From Ochrovirga pacifica (lineage in GTDB: Bacteria; Bacteroidota; Bacteroidia; Flavobacteriales; Flavobacteriaceae), in the NCBI RefSeq assembly GCF_000220525.1, contig NZ_AFPK01000067.1, positions 1 to 64,000 on the forward strand: a stretch of DNA of 64,000 bases, in the 5' to 3' direction. The notes under the pieces were generated by a model that saw nothing but the letters and a program-made list of their open reading frames with translations, was not told where the DNA came from and ran no database searches. This document shows, in pieces, positions 17,804 to 29,413 of the stretch; position 1 is the first letter of the stretch; each line of letters opens with the position of its first letter. A program made the position numbers and the translations under genes.

Positions 17804-19234
17804 TTAAAAAGACAATTTTTTAGAAATATCATCAACATATTTCTTAAACTGCTTGTCGGTGGCAGTTAAATTATCCACGGTTTTACAAGCATGCAAAACA
17901 GTTGCATGGTCTCTTTTCCCTATTTGTGCTCCAATACTAGCCAAAGAAGATTTGGTCATTTTTTTAGAAAAATACATGGCCAATTGCCTTGCCTGCACAA
18001 TGTGTCTTTTTCTGGTTTTAGATTGTAAAGTAGCCAAATCTATTTCAAAATATTTAGAAACTACTTTTTGAATATAATCTACAGAAACTTCCTTTTTGGT
18101 GTTTTTTACAAACTTATCAACAATACTTTTTGCCAAAGACAAGCTGAACTCTTTTTTATTAAAAGCTGCTTGTGCAATTAAAGAAGTAACTACACCTTCT
18201 AGCTCTCTTACGTTGCTCTTAATGTGCTTTGCAATAAACTCAATAACTTCTTCAGGAACTTCTACACCGTCTCTGTACAATCTATTCTTTAAGATATTGA
18301 TACGTGTCTCGTAATCAGGAGACTGCAATTCTGCCGACAAGCCCCATTTAAAACGAGACAACAGACGTTGTTCAATATCTTGCATATCTACAGGTGCTTT
18401 GTCTGATGTTAAAATGACTTGCTTTCCGTTTTGGTGCAACTCGTTAAAAATTTGGAAAAACGCATCTTGAGTTTTTGTTTTTCCTGATAAAAACTGAATA
18501 TCATCAATAATTAACACATCTATCATTTGATAGAAATGCAAAAAGTCGTTTCTATTGTTGTTTTTTAAAACAGCATCTCCGTATTGTTGTATAAATTTTT
18601 CGGTAGAAACATACAAGACTGTTTTGTCTGGATATTTGTCTTTTACCTGTACCCCAATAGCATGTGCTAAGTGTGTTTTTCCTAGTCCTACACCTCCATA
18701 AATCATTAATGGGTTAAAAGAAGTTCCACCTGGTTTGTTGGCAACAGCCATCCCTGCAGATCTTCCCAGTCGGTTAGAGTCTCCCTCCATAAACGTATCA
18801 AAACTATAGTTTGGGTTTAAGTTAGACTCTACTTTTACTTTTTGCAATCCTGGAATTACAAAAGGGTTTTTTACTTCTCTACTAGCAGTTTTGGCTGTAA
18901 AAGGTACATCTTGCGGTTTGATAGGTGCTCTATTGGCACTTGGTATTTTTACCGTTTGTGGTACTTTACTACTGTACGAGTTTTCCAATCGAACGTCATA
19001 TAGCAAACGGGCTTCTTTTCCTAATTCCCTTACCAAAGCACTTCTCATAATCTTTACATAGTTATCCTCTAAGAACTCAAAAAAGAATTTGCTTGGCACC
19101 TGAATTGTTAACGCACTTCCTTCCAATTTTACAGGTACGATAGGTTCGAACCATGTTTTAAAACCAACAGGGGTGATGTTGTCCTTTATAAATTGTAAGC
19201 AAGAAGCCCATACATCTTCAGCAGTCTTTATCAT
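17804..19234 (-). CDS. dnaA: Chromosomal replication initiator DnaA
   Basis: ATP-dependent initiator that binds DnaA boxes and opens oriC. The 476-residue protein has domain I at the N-terminus (AEDVWASCLQFIKDNITPVGFKTWFEPI) and a variable linker at about 85-140. The AAA+ domain has Walker A GGVGLGKTHLAHA near 180 and Walker B VLIIDDIQFL near 240. The C-terminal DNA-binding motif is IGKRDHATVLHACKTV near 440. The upstream 190 bp contain no clear cluster of TTATCCACA-like boxes, so I do not place oriC here. In this phylum dnaA is often away from the origin. Confidence 0.97.
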   Translation of the reverse strand: MIKTAEDVWASCLQFIKDNITPVGFKTWFEPIVPVKLEGSALTIQVPSKFFFEFLEDNYVKIMRSALVRELGKEARLLYDVRLENSYSSKVPQTVKIPSANRAPIKPQDVPFTAKTASREVKNPFVIPGLQKVKVESNLNPNYSFDTFMEGDSNRLGRSAGMAVANKPGGTSFNPLMIYGGVGLGKTHLAHAIGVQVKDKYPDKTVLYVSTEKFIQQYGDAVLKNNNRNDFLHFYQMIDVLIIDDIQFLSGKTKTQDAFFQIFNELHQNGKQVILTSDKAPVDMQDIEQRLLSRFKWGLSAELQSPDYETRINILKNRLYRDGVEVPEEVIEFIAKHIKSNVRELEGVVTSLIAQAAFNKKEFSLSLAKSIVDKFVKNTKKEVSVDYIQKVVSKYFEIDLATLQSKTRKRHIVQARQLAMYFSKKMTKSSLASIGAQIGKRDHATVLHACKTVDNLTATDKQFKKYVDDISKKLSF

Positions 19235-19425
19235 AATTTTACTCGCACTTTTAGTTTTAGTTTTTTTTCACTTATTTGATTGCATTTTTGTAAGCAATTT
19301 TTCATCACTGCAATCTTATCTAGGGGAGTACAAAAGTGTGAATAAAATTCAGTAAAAAAAAACACAAACGCTATTGCATTTTTTCTTTTTTTTGTCTACT
19401 ATAAAAAAGCAAACGACATATTTAC

Positions 19426-19833
19426 ATGAATCCTAAAAAATATCATTTTAGAGTAAAATATTACGAAACAGACCAAATGCAATATGCACACCATAGCAAC
19501 TACGCAAAATACTTCGAAACCGCTCGTATTGAATGGCTTAGGTCTGTAGGAATCTCTTACAAAAGCATGGAAGACCAAGGAATTATGCTTCCTGTAATCA
19601 ACCTAAATACGACCTTTAAAAAACCTGCTAAATACGATGATTTATTAACTATTGAAACCTCTTTAAAACAAAAGCCAGATGTAAAAATTATCTTTCTTTA
19701 CAAGGTGTATAATGAAGCTAAAGAATTGTTAACAACTGGGGAAACTACTTTAGTTTTTGTAGACATGAAAAAGAACAAACCAATGCGTTGTCCTGATGCT
19801 ATTTTAGAGACTATTTTAAACGCTAAAAATTAA
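19426..19833 (+). CDS. YbgC/FadM-type acyl-CoA thioesterase
   Basis: A 135-residue single hot-dog domain. The active-site region KYYETDQMQYAHHSNYAKYFETARIEWL matches the 4-hydroxybenzoyl-CoA thioesterase group, with the catalytic aspartate in the YxxTDxMxxxxxxxY pattern. It hydrolyses acyl-CoA esters, but the chain specificity is not visible. It stands alone between dnaA (divergent) and the YigZ-type gene (convergent, 3 bp away). Confidence 0.9.
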   Translation: MNPKKYHFRVKYYETDQMQYAHHSNYAKYFETARIEWLRSVGISYKSMEDQGIMLPVINLNTTFKKPAKYDDLLTIETSLKQKPDVKIIFLYKVYNEAKELLTTGETTLVFVDMKKNKPMRCPDAILETILNAKN

Positions 19834-19836
19834 TAG

Positions 19837-20451
19837 TTAAGTAATTGTTTTTATCGTAAAACATCTCATCTCTTTAAAATCACTAAGTACCTTTTTATAT
19901 ATTTCAACGGGACTTTCTAAAACAAATCTACAATCTAAATACATGTCTTGAGTTACCATATTTAGATTGTGGTTTTTTATCAACCGCATGACTTTATCAA
20001 CATCCTCATAACTACTTTTTATTTCAAAAGTAGCAGTAATTGTTTTTAATTTTATGTCAGCTTCTTGCAACGTTTCTTCTGCTGTTGTTCTATAAGCTTT
20101 AATCAAACCACCCACACCTAATTTTACTCCCCCAAAGTAACGTACAACAATTAGCAATATATTTGTTACATCAAAAGCTAATAGCTGTCCATAAATAGGT
20201 TGTCCTGCTGTATTGCTTGGCTCACCATCGTCGTTTACCCTATAGGTAAGGCCATCATAGCCTAATCGGTATGCATAACACCAGTGACGTGCATCGTGGT
20301 GTTTTTTTTTGATTTGTTGCAAACACTCTTTTACCGTTTCTTCATCAGAAACAGGAAAAGCATATCCAATAAATTTACTTCCTTTTTCTTTGTATAAAAT
20401 CTCTTCTATTGGATGGTCTATGGTTTGATACGTGGTTAATTCTTTACTCAT
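19837..20451 (-). CDS. YigZ/IMPACT family protein
   Basis: From ATG 20451 the protein has 204 residues. The IMPACT N-terminal domain is clear: EILYKEKGSKFIGYAFPVSD, KKHHDARHWCYAYRLG, and DDGEPSNTAGQPIYGQL followed by VVRYFGGVKLGVGGLIKAYR. A DUF1949-like C-terminal domain follows. The biochemical role in bacteria is poorly defined, with links to translation or ribosome regulation. The start overlaps the stop of the EamA gene by 4 bp (ATGA), which decides it over the upstream start at 20484. Confidence 0.9.
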   Translation of the reverse strand: MSKELTTYQTIDHPIEEILYKEKGSKFIGYAFPVSDEETVKECLQQIKKKHHDARHWCYAYRLGYDGLTYRVNDDGEPSNTAGQPIYGQLLAFDVTNILLIVVRYFGGVKLGVGGLIKAYRTTAEETLQEADIKLKTITATFEIKSSYEDVDKVMRLIKNHNLNMVTQDMYLDCRFVLESPVEIYKKVLSDFKEMRCFTIKTIT

Positions 20452-21314
20452 AAAGCGAAATATAGTAAAATAATAGCGATACATGAAAGCCCTAGGCCGA
20501 TGTAGTTTTGGACATTTAACTTTTCTTTATACAACCACAAACCTATCAACACCGATATTAAAACTACCAATAAATTGTTTGCGGAAAACACAAAAGCTGC
20601 ATCAAACTCTTTTTGAGAAAGAGCTTTTACTATATAATAAATAGAAAAATAGTTGGGAAAACCCAAAGCTAGTCCTCCTATCCAACTTTTAGGATGAAGT
20701 TTTAGCTTACCCATACTCCACTTTACAAAAAAGACTAGCAGGCCTAAGAGTCCACAAAACAAGAACAAAGAAGTTGAAAACACATCAAATTCATGCACAG
20801 GAACATACTGTGTTTGCATATGATTTAGCAAAGTATCTGCCAACCCCGCACCTATAAAAATAAAGAACGGTAAGTACCACAAACGTTTGTCAAACTTATG
20901 AGCCTCGGCTTTTTTACACGCAAACCACAATCCTAAAAAAGCCAATAAAATTCCAGCTATTTTTAACACTCCTAATTGTTCATCATACAAAAGAACTCCT
21001 GCCAAAATAGGAATAGACATGCTCATCTTATTAGCAATGGTCATAACGGACAAACCTCCTTTTTGCGCAGTAATTGCCATTAAATTAAACACAATAATAA
21101 ACAATGTAGAAATTGCCATTGCTCCATAAATCCATGGCTTAGAAAGCAAAAAAGAAAATGTCATAGGGGTTTCACTAAAACCAATTCCAATGAGCAAGGC
21201 AGTAAAATAACTTACCACGATTGCCTGAAGATTATCTAAGCCAAATCGGTTAAATTCTTTAAGAATTACAAACACCAATACCGTAAAAAGAACACTTAAA
21301 AAAAGGTAAATCAT
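20448..21314 (-). CDS. EamA/DMT-superfamily transporter
   Basis: 288 residues with ten predicted membrane helices arranged as two EamA repeats (about 1-130 and 145-288). The repeat motifs KMSMSIPILAGVLLYDEQLGVLKIAGILLAFLGLW and NNLLVVLISVLIGLWLYKEKLNVQNYIGLGL occupy equivalent places. Probably an inner-membrane metabolite or drug exporter; the substrate is unknown. It overlaps ribD by 4 bp upstream and the YigZ-type gene by 4 bp downstream, so it is part of a tightly coupled minus-strand operon. Confidence 0.88.
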   Translation of the reverse strand: MIYLFLSVLFTVLVFVILKEFNRFGLDNLQAIVVSYFTALLIGIGFSETPMTFSFLLSKPWIYGAMAISTLFIIVFNLMAITAQKGGLSVMTIANKMSMSIPILAGVLLYDEQLGVLKIAGILLAFLGLWFACKKAEAHKFDKRLWYLPFFIFIGAGLADTLLNHMQTQYVPVHEFDVFSTSLFLFCGLLGLLVFFVKWSMGKLKLHPKSWIGGLALGFPNYFSIYYIVKALSQKEFDAAFVFSANNLLVVLISVLIGLWLYKEKLNVQNYIGLGLSCIAIILLYFAL

Positions 21315-22363
21315 TTTGTGTTTTTATAATGAAACAGAGAGTCGTTTTCTAACGAATAGTTTGCAATACTAAGAGCATCTAACTTTGGGGCTTTGATTCC
21401 TGAATCAAAGGCAGCAACTCCCTGATACACATAAGCTTCGTCCCACAAATCTTCTTCAATCAAACTCTCTAAAATCTGTTTACCTCCTTCTACAAGAACA
21501 GACTGTATGTTTTCTTGATGTAAAATCTTTAAAATCTGAGTCATGATAGATTTCGAAAAATCGATCTCTTTGTATACAACATTGGGATGTTTTGCTTTTT
21601 TTTCAGTAAACACAATCGTGGCAACTGTACCATCATATAATTGATAATTTTCTGGAACCCGCAAAGCTCTATCAATCAACACACGAACGGGAGATAAACC
21701 TCCTACCGATCGAGTGGTTAAACTAGGATTGTCTTTTATAGCTGTATTGGTTCCTATCAAAATAGCATGCTCCTTAGCCCTTAGTTGATGTACATGCTGT
21801 CTTGATAACGAATTTGAAATCCAAGTAGGCTTCGCTTGTTTTTTTGTAGACACTACTCTATCAACATCTATAAAACCATCTTTGGTTTGTGCCCATTTTA
21901 AAAATACATAGGGTCTTTGTTGATTGTGAAATGTTAAAAAACGCTTGTGCAATGCCAAACAATCTTCTTCTAACAACCCCACACGCACTTCCCTACCCGC
22001 TTCTAGCAACATTTTAATTCCACGTCCTGATACTTCTGAAAAAGAATCTACACAGCCAATAAATATTTTAGGAATTTGCTTTTCTATAATCAACAACGAA
22101 CATGGTGGTGTTTTACCATAATGAGAACATGGTTCTAATGTAACATACAAACTCGCGTTACTTAACAAAGCTGTATCTTTTACAGCATTGATGGCGTTTA
22201 CTTCTGCATGAGGTCCACCATAGGCACTCGTAAAACCCTCTCCTATAATTTTTCCATTGTATACAACAACTGCTCCAACGGATGGGTTGGGATAAGCTGC
22301 TCGCATTCCTTTTTTTGCCAACGCAATGGCTCTTTGCATAAAAGCTACATGTACAGCATCCAT
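21311..22363 (-). CDS. ribD: Bifunctional riboflavin biosynthesis deaminase/reductase RibD
   Basis: Deaminates and then reduces the pyrimidine intermediate of riboflavin synthesis. The N-terminal deaminase (about 1-145) has the zinc site GGPHAEVNAI near residue 50 and LEPCSHYGKTPPC near 77. The reductase domain follows, with LKWAQTKDGFID near 155 and VLVEGGKQILESL near 291. Length 350 is normal. Start and the preceding lipoprotein stop share TAATG, so translation is coupled. Confidence 0.95.
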   Translation of the reverse strand: MDAVHVAFMQRAIALAKKGMRAAYPNPSVGAVVVYNGKIIGEGFTSAYGGPHAEVNAINAVKDTALLSNASLYVTLEPCSHYGKTPPCSLLIIEKQIPKIFIGCVDSFSEVSGRGIKMLLEAGREVRVGLLEEDCLALHKRFLTFHNQQRPYVFLKWAQTKDGFIDVDRVVSTKKQAKPTWISNSLSRQHVHQLRAKEHAILIGTNTAIKDNPSLTTRSVGGLSPVRVLIDRALRVPENYQLYDGTVATIVFTEKKAKHPNVVYKEIDFSKSIMTQILKILHQENIQSVLVEGGKQILESLIEEDLWDEAYVYQGVAAFDSGIKAPKLDALSIANYSLENDSLFHYKNTK

Positions 22364-22830
22364 TACTTTACAATTTTGATTTTTTCGTGGAACTTAATAG
22401 GATATTTTTTTTTAACCAAAAACTTTTTAAACATTGCTTCTCCCTCTAGTTTTACTGCTACTTGATTGGTTAATATACTACTTAAAATAGACCCTAACAA
22501 TCCTTTTTTAGAATCGAATAACTGGCCATAAGACAATTTTATTTCTAAAGGAACAGAAAAATCTTTTTTAGAAGGCACTTTTACTTTTTGATTTTTTAAA
22601 GTTCCTAAATCTATATCATTCACCACAGCATGCAAGTCATTTAAATACATTGTTCCTCCTACTTTGTTTGGATTGTTAAAATTTAAACCTGCTTTTATAG
22701 TAATGGAATCATTGATAATTTTAGAAACTTCTACAGTTCCAACTCCCCTATACTTGGGTGCTTTTAGATGTGCACACGACACTACTAAAAAACCTGCTAA
22801 ACAAAGGAAACTTATTTTTACGAATTTCAT
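22363..22830 (-). CDS. LEA type 2-like lipoprotein
   Basis: 155 residues with a lipoprotein signal peptide ending LVVSC. The body, with GLNFNNPNKVGGTMYLNDLHAVVNDIDLGTLKN and KKDFSVPLEIKLSYGQL, matches the LEA14/WHy-type fold found in small envelope lipoproteins. No catalytic residue is apparent. It is first in the ribD-EamA-YigZ operon and divergent from prmC, with a 49-bp gap holding both promoters. Confidence 0.78.
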   Translation of the reverse strand: MKFVKISFLCLAGFLVVSCAHLKAPKYRGVGTVEVSKIINDSITIKAGLNFNNPNKVGGTMYLNDLHAVVNDIDLGTLKNQKVKVPSKKDFSVPLEIKLSYGQLFDSKKGLLGSILSSILTNQVAVKLEGEAMFKKFLVKKKYPIKFHEKIKIVK

Positions 22831-22835
22831 ATTTG

Positions 22836-22843
22836 TATATTTG
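22836..22843 (+). promoter_or_regulatory. Promoter -7 element for prmC
   Basis: TATATTTG, an exact TAnnTTTG match, lies 36 bases before the prmC ATG at 22880 and inside the gap to the divergent lipoprotein gene. No clear -33 TTG is seen. Confidence 0.4.
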
Positions 22844-22879
22844 TACTCGCAACAAAAATATCAATTAATAAGCCATTTA

Positions 22880-23725
22880 ATGACTTTAGCAACATTTAAA
22901 CAAGAACTTTATACTCAACTAGAAAGTCATTACCCCAAAACAGAGCTTGATTCTTTTTTTAACATCTTGTTACAAGACATCTTAGGTATATCAAAAATAG
23001 ATGCAATTCTAAGCCCACAGTTATCAATACCAGAGCAGCAATCTCATCAACTAATGACAATTTTACAAGGTTTGACTGAGCAACAACCCATTCAGCATTT
23101 AATTGGTTTTATAGAGTTTATGGATTTAAAATTCAACGTAAACTCGCATGTTCTAATTCCAAGACCCGAAACTGAAGAATTAATTCGTTGGATTATAGAA
23201 GACTTTACCCCACAACAAAAAACAGAAATTTTAGATATTGGAACCGGAACAGGCTGCATTCCCATTTGCCTAGCTAAAAATCTTAGAAACGCCCATATTA
23301 CGACTATAGACGTCTCTGAAAAAGCCATCGAAACGGCTAAAATAAATGCAACAAAAAACAAGGTGCAGGTACATTTCCTACATCAAAATATTTTAACAAC
23401 TTCTAATTTGCCTCAACAGTATGATGTGATAGTAAGCAACCCTCCTTATGTCAGAAATTTAGAAAAGAAAAAAATGCAAAAAAACGTATTGAACTACGAA
23501 CCTCACTTAGCCTTGTTTGTAGAAGATAACAATCCGTTAATTTTTTATAAAAAAATTGCTGAATTAGCTTTGACATCACTAAAACCTAAAGGAATACTGT
23601 ATTTCGAAATCAATCAATACTTAGGAAAAGAAACGGTTGATTTATTGTATCACCTTGGTTTTAAAAATGTAGAACTTCGAAAAGATGTGTTTGGAAATTA
23701 TAGAATGACAAAAGCTTCAACCTGA
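22880..23725 (+). CDS. prmC: Peptide chain release factor N5-glutamine methyltransferase
   Basis: Methylates the GGQ glutamine of release factors RF1 and RF2. The frame is open from 22664, but the upstream part overlaps the divergent lipoprotein gene. The ATG at 22880 (MTLATFKQELYTQL) gives 281 residues, the usual length. Motif I is ILDIGTGTGCIPICLAK near residue 117, the active-site NPPY is in VSNPPYVRN near 187, and the N-terminal substrate-binding helical domain covers about 1-85. A TATATTTG promoter element is at 22836. Confidence 0.94.
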   Translation: MTLATFKQELYTQLESHYPKTELDSFFNILLQDILGISKIDAILSPQLSIPEQQSHQLMTILQGLTEQQPIQHLIGFIEFMDLKFNVNSHVLIPRPETEELIRWIIEDFTPQQKTEILDIGTGTGCIPICLAKNLRNAHITTIDVSEKAIETAKINATKNKVQVHFLHQNILTTSNLPQQYDVIVSNPPYVRNLEKKKMQKNVLNYEPHLALFVEDNNPLIFYKKIAELALTSLKPKGILYFEINQYLGKETVDLLYHLGFKNVELRKDVFGNYRMTKAST

Positions 23726-23804
23726 AGCATTTTACCAAAAAAGTAGTTTATTTCCTATAATTTTATCATTTTGATTTGTCTAAATTTGCAAAAAAATATT
23801 TTTC

Positions 23805-24485
23805 ATGCGTATAGATATTATAACTGTTTCTCCAGAACTCATCCAGAGTCCGTTTGAGCATTCTATTATGAAAAGAGCTCAAGAAAAAGGATTGGCTCAA
23901 GTTCATTTTCACAATTTAAGAGATTACGCAATTAACGACTACGGAAAAATTGACGATATGCAATTTGGAGGTGGTGCCGGAATGGTACTAATGATAGAAC
24001 CTATTGATGCATGCATTCGTAAACTGAAATCAGAAAGAGACTACGATGAAATTATTTACATGACCCCAGATGCCCCTACGCTAAACCAAAGAACAGCCAA
24101 CACCCTTTCTTTAAAACAAAATATAATAATACTTTGTGGTCATTATAAAGGCGTAGACCAACGCGTACGTGATTTGTTTATTACTAAAGAAATTTCTATT
24201 GGCGATTATGTACTAAGCGGTGGGGAATTAGGTGCTGCTGTTTTGTGCGACACTATTTTACGTTTGATTCCAGGAGTTTTAGGTGATGAAACCTCGGCAT
24301 TAACAGACTCTTTTCAAGATGATTTGTTATCTCCGCCCGTATACACACGTCCTGCAGATTACCAAGGACATAAAGTGCCCGAAATCTTGACCAGTGGAAA
24401 CTTTCCTAAAATTGAAGAATGGCGTAGTGATAAAGCTTTAGAAATAACTCAAAAAATTAGACCCGATTTACTAAAAGATTTCTAA
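23805..24485 (+). CDS. trmD: tRNA (guanine-N1-)-methyltransferase TrmD
   Basis: Makes m1G37 in tRNAs, preventing frameshifts. The 226-residue SPOUT protein has the SAM-binding trefoil knot: [16 protein letters not shown] near residue 48, [13 protein letters not shown] near 109 and [15 protein letters not shown] near 133. The C-terminal domain carries [21 protein letters not shown] -7 element lies at 23781-23788. rplS follows after 179 bp, a widely conserved pairing, although rimM and rpsP are not adjacent here. Confidence 0.96.
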   Translation: MRIDIITVSPELIQSPFEHSIMKRAQEKGLAQVHFHNLRDYAINDYGKIDDMQFGGGAGMVLMIEPIDACIRKLKSERDYDEIIYMTPDAPTLNQRTANTLSLKQNIIILCGHYKGVDQRVRDLFITKEISIGDYVLSGGELGAAVLCDTILRLIPGVLGDETSALTDSFQDDLLSPPVYTRPADYQGHKVPEILTSGNFPKIEEWRSDKALEITQKIRPDLLKDF

Positions 24486-24664
24486 CTTGCTGCTAGCATC
24501 AAACCCTAGGTAACTTGTTTATAAGATAGCTTTTATAGTTTCTAAAAAAAATCAATTGCAAATACCTAAAAACTAACTACTAATTATTATATTTGCAGCC
24601 GCTAAAACAACCTCTGACGAAAATCGTGTATGTTGTTTAGTAGCAAACCATTCAAAAGAACAAA

Positions 24665-25018
24665 ATGGAAAATTTAGTAAAATTTGTACAAGACGAATTT
24701 GTAACCAAAAAAGAAACTCCTGATTTTAAAGCTGGAGACACAATTACTGTATACTACGAAATCCGTGAAGGTGAAAAAGTACGTACTCAGTTTTTTAAAG
24801 GTGTAGTAATTCAACGTAGAGGAACTGGAACATCAGAAACTTTTACCATTCGTAAAATGTCTGGAACTGTTGGTGTAGAGCGTATATTCCCTATCAACTT
24901 ACCTGCTATTCAAAAAATTGAATTGAACAAGCAAGGTAAAGTTCGTAGAGCTAGAATCTACTACTTTAGAGGACTTACAGGTAAAAAAGCAAGAATTAAA
25001 GAAGTTAGAAGAAAATAA
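24665..25018 (+). CDS. rplS: Large ribosomal subunit protein bL19
   Basis: 117 residues, full length. Visible family features are FKAGDTITVYYEIREGEKVRTQFFKGVVIQRRG and the conserved TFTIRKMSGTVGVERIFPINLPAI, with a basic C-terminal tail rich in Arg/Lys (GLTGKKARIKEVRRK). It binds 23S rRNA at the 30S-50S interface. It has its own leader, with a TATATTTG at 24588-24595, and is followed by an intrinsic terminator. Confidence 0.97.
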   Translation: MENLVKFVQDEFVTKKETPDFKAGDTITVYYEIREGEKVRTQFFKGVVIQRRGTGTSETFTIRKMSGTVGVERIFPINLPAIQKIELNKQGKVRRARIYYFRGLTGKKARIKEVRRK

Positions 25019-25041
25019 TTTTTTTAATCACAAATTAAAAG

Positions 25042-25073
25042 AAACTCAATACAATTGTATTGAGTTTTTTTTT
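25042..25073 (+). terminator. Intrinsic terminator after rplS
   Basis: AAACTCAATACAA and TTGTATTGAGTTT are exact reverse complements, followed by a run of T. It starts 23 bp after the rplS stop. Confidence 0.88.
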
Positions 25074-25138
25074 ACTTTTAAACCTCAACTTTCGCTTAAA
25101 ATAGCACAGTTTGACAAAAATCGTTATGTTTTTAACAG

Positions 25139-25172
25139 TTGGTACAAAAACCATTGTTAATTAGTACATTTG
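25139..25172 (+). promoter_or_regulatory. Flavobacterial-type promoter for icd
   Basis: TTG at 25139-25141, a 23-bp spacer and TACATTTG at 25165-25172 match TTG-N17-23-TAnnTTTG. The leader before the icd ATG is about 50 bases. Confidence 0.5.
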
Positions 25173-25185
25173 CAGCATAAAATGA

Positions 25186-27423
<2,238 letters not shown>

Positions 27424-27445
27424 TTCCACAATTATATAAACATAT

Positions 27446-27480
27446 AAAAAGCTGCAATTATAAAAGTTGCAGCTTTTTTT
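27446..27480 (+). terminator. Intrinsic terminator after icd
   Basis: AAAAAGCTGCAA and TTGCAGCTTTTT flank a nine-base loop and end in a run of T, 22 bp after the icd stop. It could also serve the convergent small gene at 27513. Confidence 0.88.
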
Positions 27481-27512
27481 GGAACTATAAAACACTATGA
27501 TAAACGATACTT

Positions 27513-27848
27513 TTATGATTTATGATTTGTGTACAATGACTTAAACTGTCCTAAGAAAAATCGTAAAGACAAATAAGATTGATCGTGAGATTGAGCCAAT
27601 GTTACTGATGTTTCTTCAGGAACCACTTCTTCTAAAGTTTTCTTAGCCAGCACACTCGGTAAAATAGAAAGTTTGTTGCTTAGAATAACGTTTGCTTTAT
27701 GTTGATTTGCTTCATCTACCATCAAACAAATGGCACCATCCTGTTTTTTTAAATAAACCTGAATAGAGATTACATTTTGAATTACATTTTTTAGATAATA
27801 CGCATCTAATTTGTTGTTGCATCTGTGTAAAAGGGCTGGGGTATTCAT
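27513..27848 (-). CDS. Hypothetical protein, 111 aa
   Basis: I do not recognise the family. The translation is a balanced soluble sequence with no signal peptide or membrane segment. It contains IQNVISIQVYLKKQDGAICLMVDEANQHKANVILSNKL, an alternating strand/helix pattern. The sequence is free of the low-complexity look of spurious frames, and the gene ends just before the icd terminator. It stands alone, with 257 bp to the next gene. Moderate confidence that it is expressed. Confidence 0.5.
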   Translation of the reverse strand: MNTPALLHRCNNKLDAYYLKNVIQNVISIQVYLKKQDGAICLMVDEANQHKANVILSNKLSILPSVLAKKTLEEVVPEETSVTLAQSHDQSYLSLRFFLGQFKSLYTNHKS

Positions 27849-28028
27849 AAGCTTCTATTTAGGGGTAAGATTTTCTACTTATTTCTCTAGTATAAAGATA
27901 CTCAAACAGTAATATATAAGTAGGTGATATACATCACCTTATGACTTTTTTGAATAAGATACTCATCAACTTTTATTATGATCTTTTATGCGAAAACGCA
28001 AGAAAATGCTTCTTATCTTCATTAAAAA

Positions 28029-28068
28029 CAAACTCCATCAACAAAATTCGTATTGTTGATGGAGTTTT
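28029..28068 (-). terminator. Intrinsic terminator after the geranylgeranyl-reductase-family gene
   Basis: ACTCCATCAACAA and TTGTTGATGGAGT pair perfectly over 13 bp around a loop of about ten bases. Read on the minus strand it ends TTTGTTTTT, which suits termination of the gene ending at 28106. The 180 bp between it and 27848 contain no gene I can support. Confidence 0.8.
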
Positions 28069-28105
28069 CTTATTCTGTTATGTAACCTTAGTTTTCTTTA
28101 AGAAT

Positions 28106-29251
28106 TTAAAAAACCAATTCTTTTAATTTCTCTTTAATTTTTTCATTCACGTTTTTAGGATAATTTTTTTCTCCCATAAAGATGTCTGTCAAAGCTTCGC
28201 TAAAACGTTGTCCATACTTTTTTAACAAAAACTTTCTTACAGTTTTGTTACTATAAAATAACTTTGCCAATTTCATAGATGTTAACAACTCTGGCATGAT
28301 TGTGTTTTCTATAATTTTACTGTAGTTTGCTGCAGCTTTTTTTAAGTCTCCTTTTGATTCTTCAATAGCCTTGGCAACCAACTTACCGCTTAAAATAGCA
28401 TTAGAAATACCTTCCGCGGTTAAAGGATCTGCAAAGCCAGCAGCATCTCCTATTAAAAACACATTATTTTTTACAAAACCATCTAATCTTGGAGTTACAG
28501 GAATTTGGTAACCATACTTTTTAATATCTACAATTTCATCAATCCCTAAGAACTGCATATACTTGGCACAATATGCTTTTATTTTTTGTTCGTCTTTTAA
28601 TTTTTGAATAATAGCTACCCCAATAGACAAATGGTGCTTTTTAGGAAAACACCATCCGTAACCTCCTGGAATTGCATCTATATCAAATCTTATTTCTTTA
28701 GACAATCTTTCAAAATTTTTGGGGTCTACTTCTACTTCGTATTCCAATGCAGGAATTAACGTTCGGGTATCTTTTTCCCAACCAGCCATTTTCGCTAACT
28801 GACTGTATACCCCATCGGCAGCTATTACTTGTTGTACTTGTAACGTTCCCTGATTGGTTTCTACCATAACACCGTTTTTAGAGGAACTAAGAGCTATTAC
28901 TTTACAATTTTCTAGCAATGTTACTCCATGTTCTTGTGCTTTTTCTATCATCAACTTATCAAAAGCATCTCGCATAACCAACGAAACTATGGGCTGATCT
29001 CTGTGTGTTTTAAAATGTAAGTTTTTTCCCATGTAAACATCTACTTCATGAAAAGTGATGTCTACCGCAGAAGTTACATCAAAAGGCATGTCTTTTTTCC
29101 CTCTATAAACCAAACCTCCACCACACACTTTGTATCGTGGCAAAGTTTCTTTTTCTAGGACAATGGATTTAATTCCTGCTTTGGCTAAATGGAATGCTGC
29201 AGAGGCTCCTGATGGTCCTGACCCTACAATGGCTACTTGATAATTCTCCAT
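28106..29251 (-). CDS. Geranylgeranyl-reductase-family FAD-dependent oxidoreductase
   Basis: A 381-residue flavoprotein. The N-terminal Rossmann motif VAIVGSGPSGASAAFHLAKAG is followed by VLEKETLPRYKVCGGGL, typical of the geranylgeranyl reductase family. The second FAD motif is VFLIGDAAGFADPLTAEGISNAI near residue 263. In Bacteroidota such enzymes may act on isoprenoid or lipid double bonds; the substrate is not known. It is monocistronic with its own terminator, and divergent from ccsBA. Confidence 0.85.
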   Translation of the reverse strand: MENYQVAIVGSGPSGASAAFHLAKAGIKSIVLEKETLPRYKVCGGGLVYRGKKDMPFDVTSAVDITFHEVDVYMGKNLHFKTHRDQPIVSLVMRDAFDKLMIEKAQEHGVTLLENCKVIALSSSKNGVMVETNQGTLQVQQVIAADGVYSQLAKMAGWEKDTRTLIPALEYEVEVDPKNFERLSKEIRFDIDAIPGGYGWCFPKKHHLSIGVAIIQKLKDEQKIKAYCAKYMQFLGIDEIVDIKKYGYQIPVTPRLDGFVKNNVFLIGDAAGFADPLTAEGISNAILSGKLVAKAIEESKGDLKKAAANYSKIIENTIMPELLTSMKLAKLFYSNKTVRKFLLKKYGQRFSEALTDIFMGEKNYPKNVNEKIKEKLKELVF

Positions 29252-29413
29252 AGTTTTTTCAATAATTGCGTAACAATAATAGAAATTAAAATTTGCTTAT
29301 CAAACAGTGGAATTGGCTTTATTTTTGAGTCAATAAAAACAATCTTAAAATTTTAAATCTTGACGCTATTTCTAAGTATATTCTTAATTTAGCGGTCTAA
29401 ATTTTACCCTTTC

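Noticed and set aside
17872-17881. TTATCCACGG resembling a DnaA box
   Set aside because: It is a single copy inside the dnaA coding sequence, in a conserved protein region, without an AT-rich unwinding element or other boxes beside it.
19235-19425. Possible oriC upstream of dnaA
   Set aside because: The region is AT-rich but lacks a recognisable cluster of DnaA boxes, and dnaA is often far from the origin in this phylum.
22664-22879. N-terminal extension of prmC
   Set aside because: It runs antisense through the start of the lipoprotein gene; the conserved PrmC N-terminus begins at 22880.
27941-28126. 61-residue plus-strand frame
   Set aside because: It spans the minus-strand terminator at 28029-28068 and the end of the reductase gene, and has biased Phe/Asn/Leu composition.
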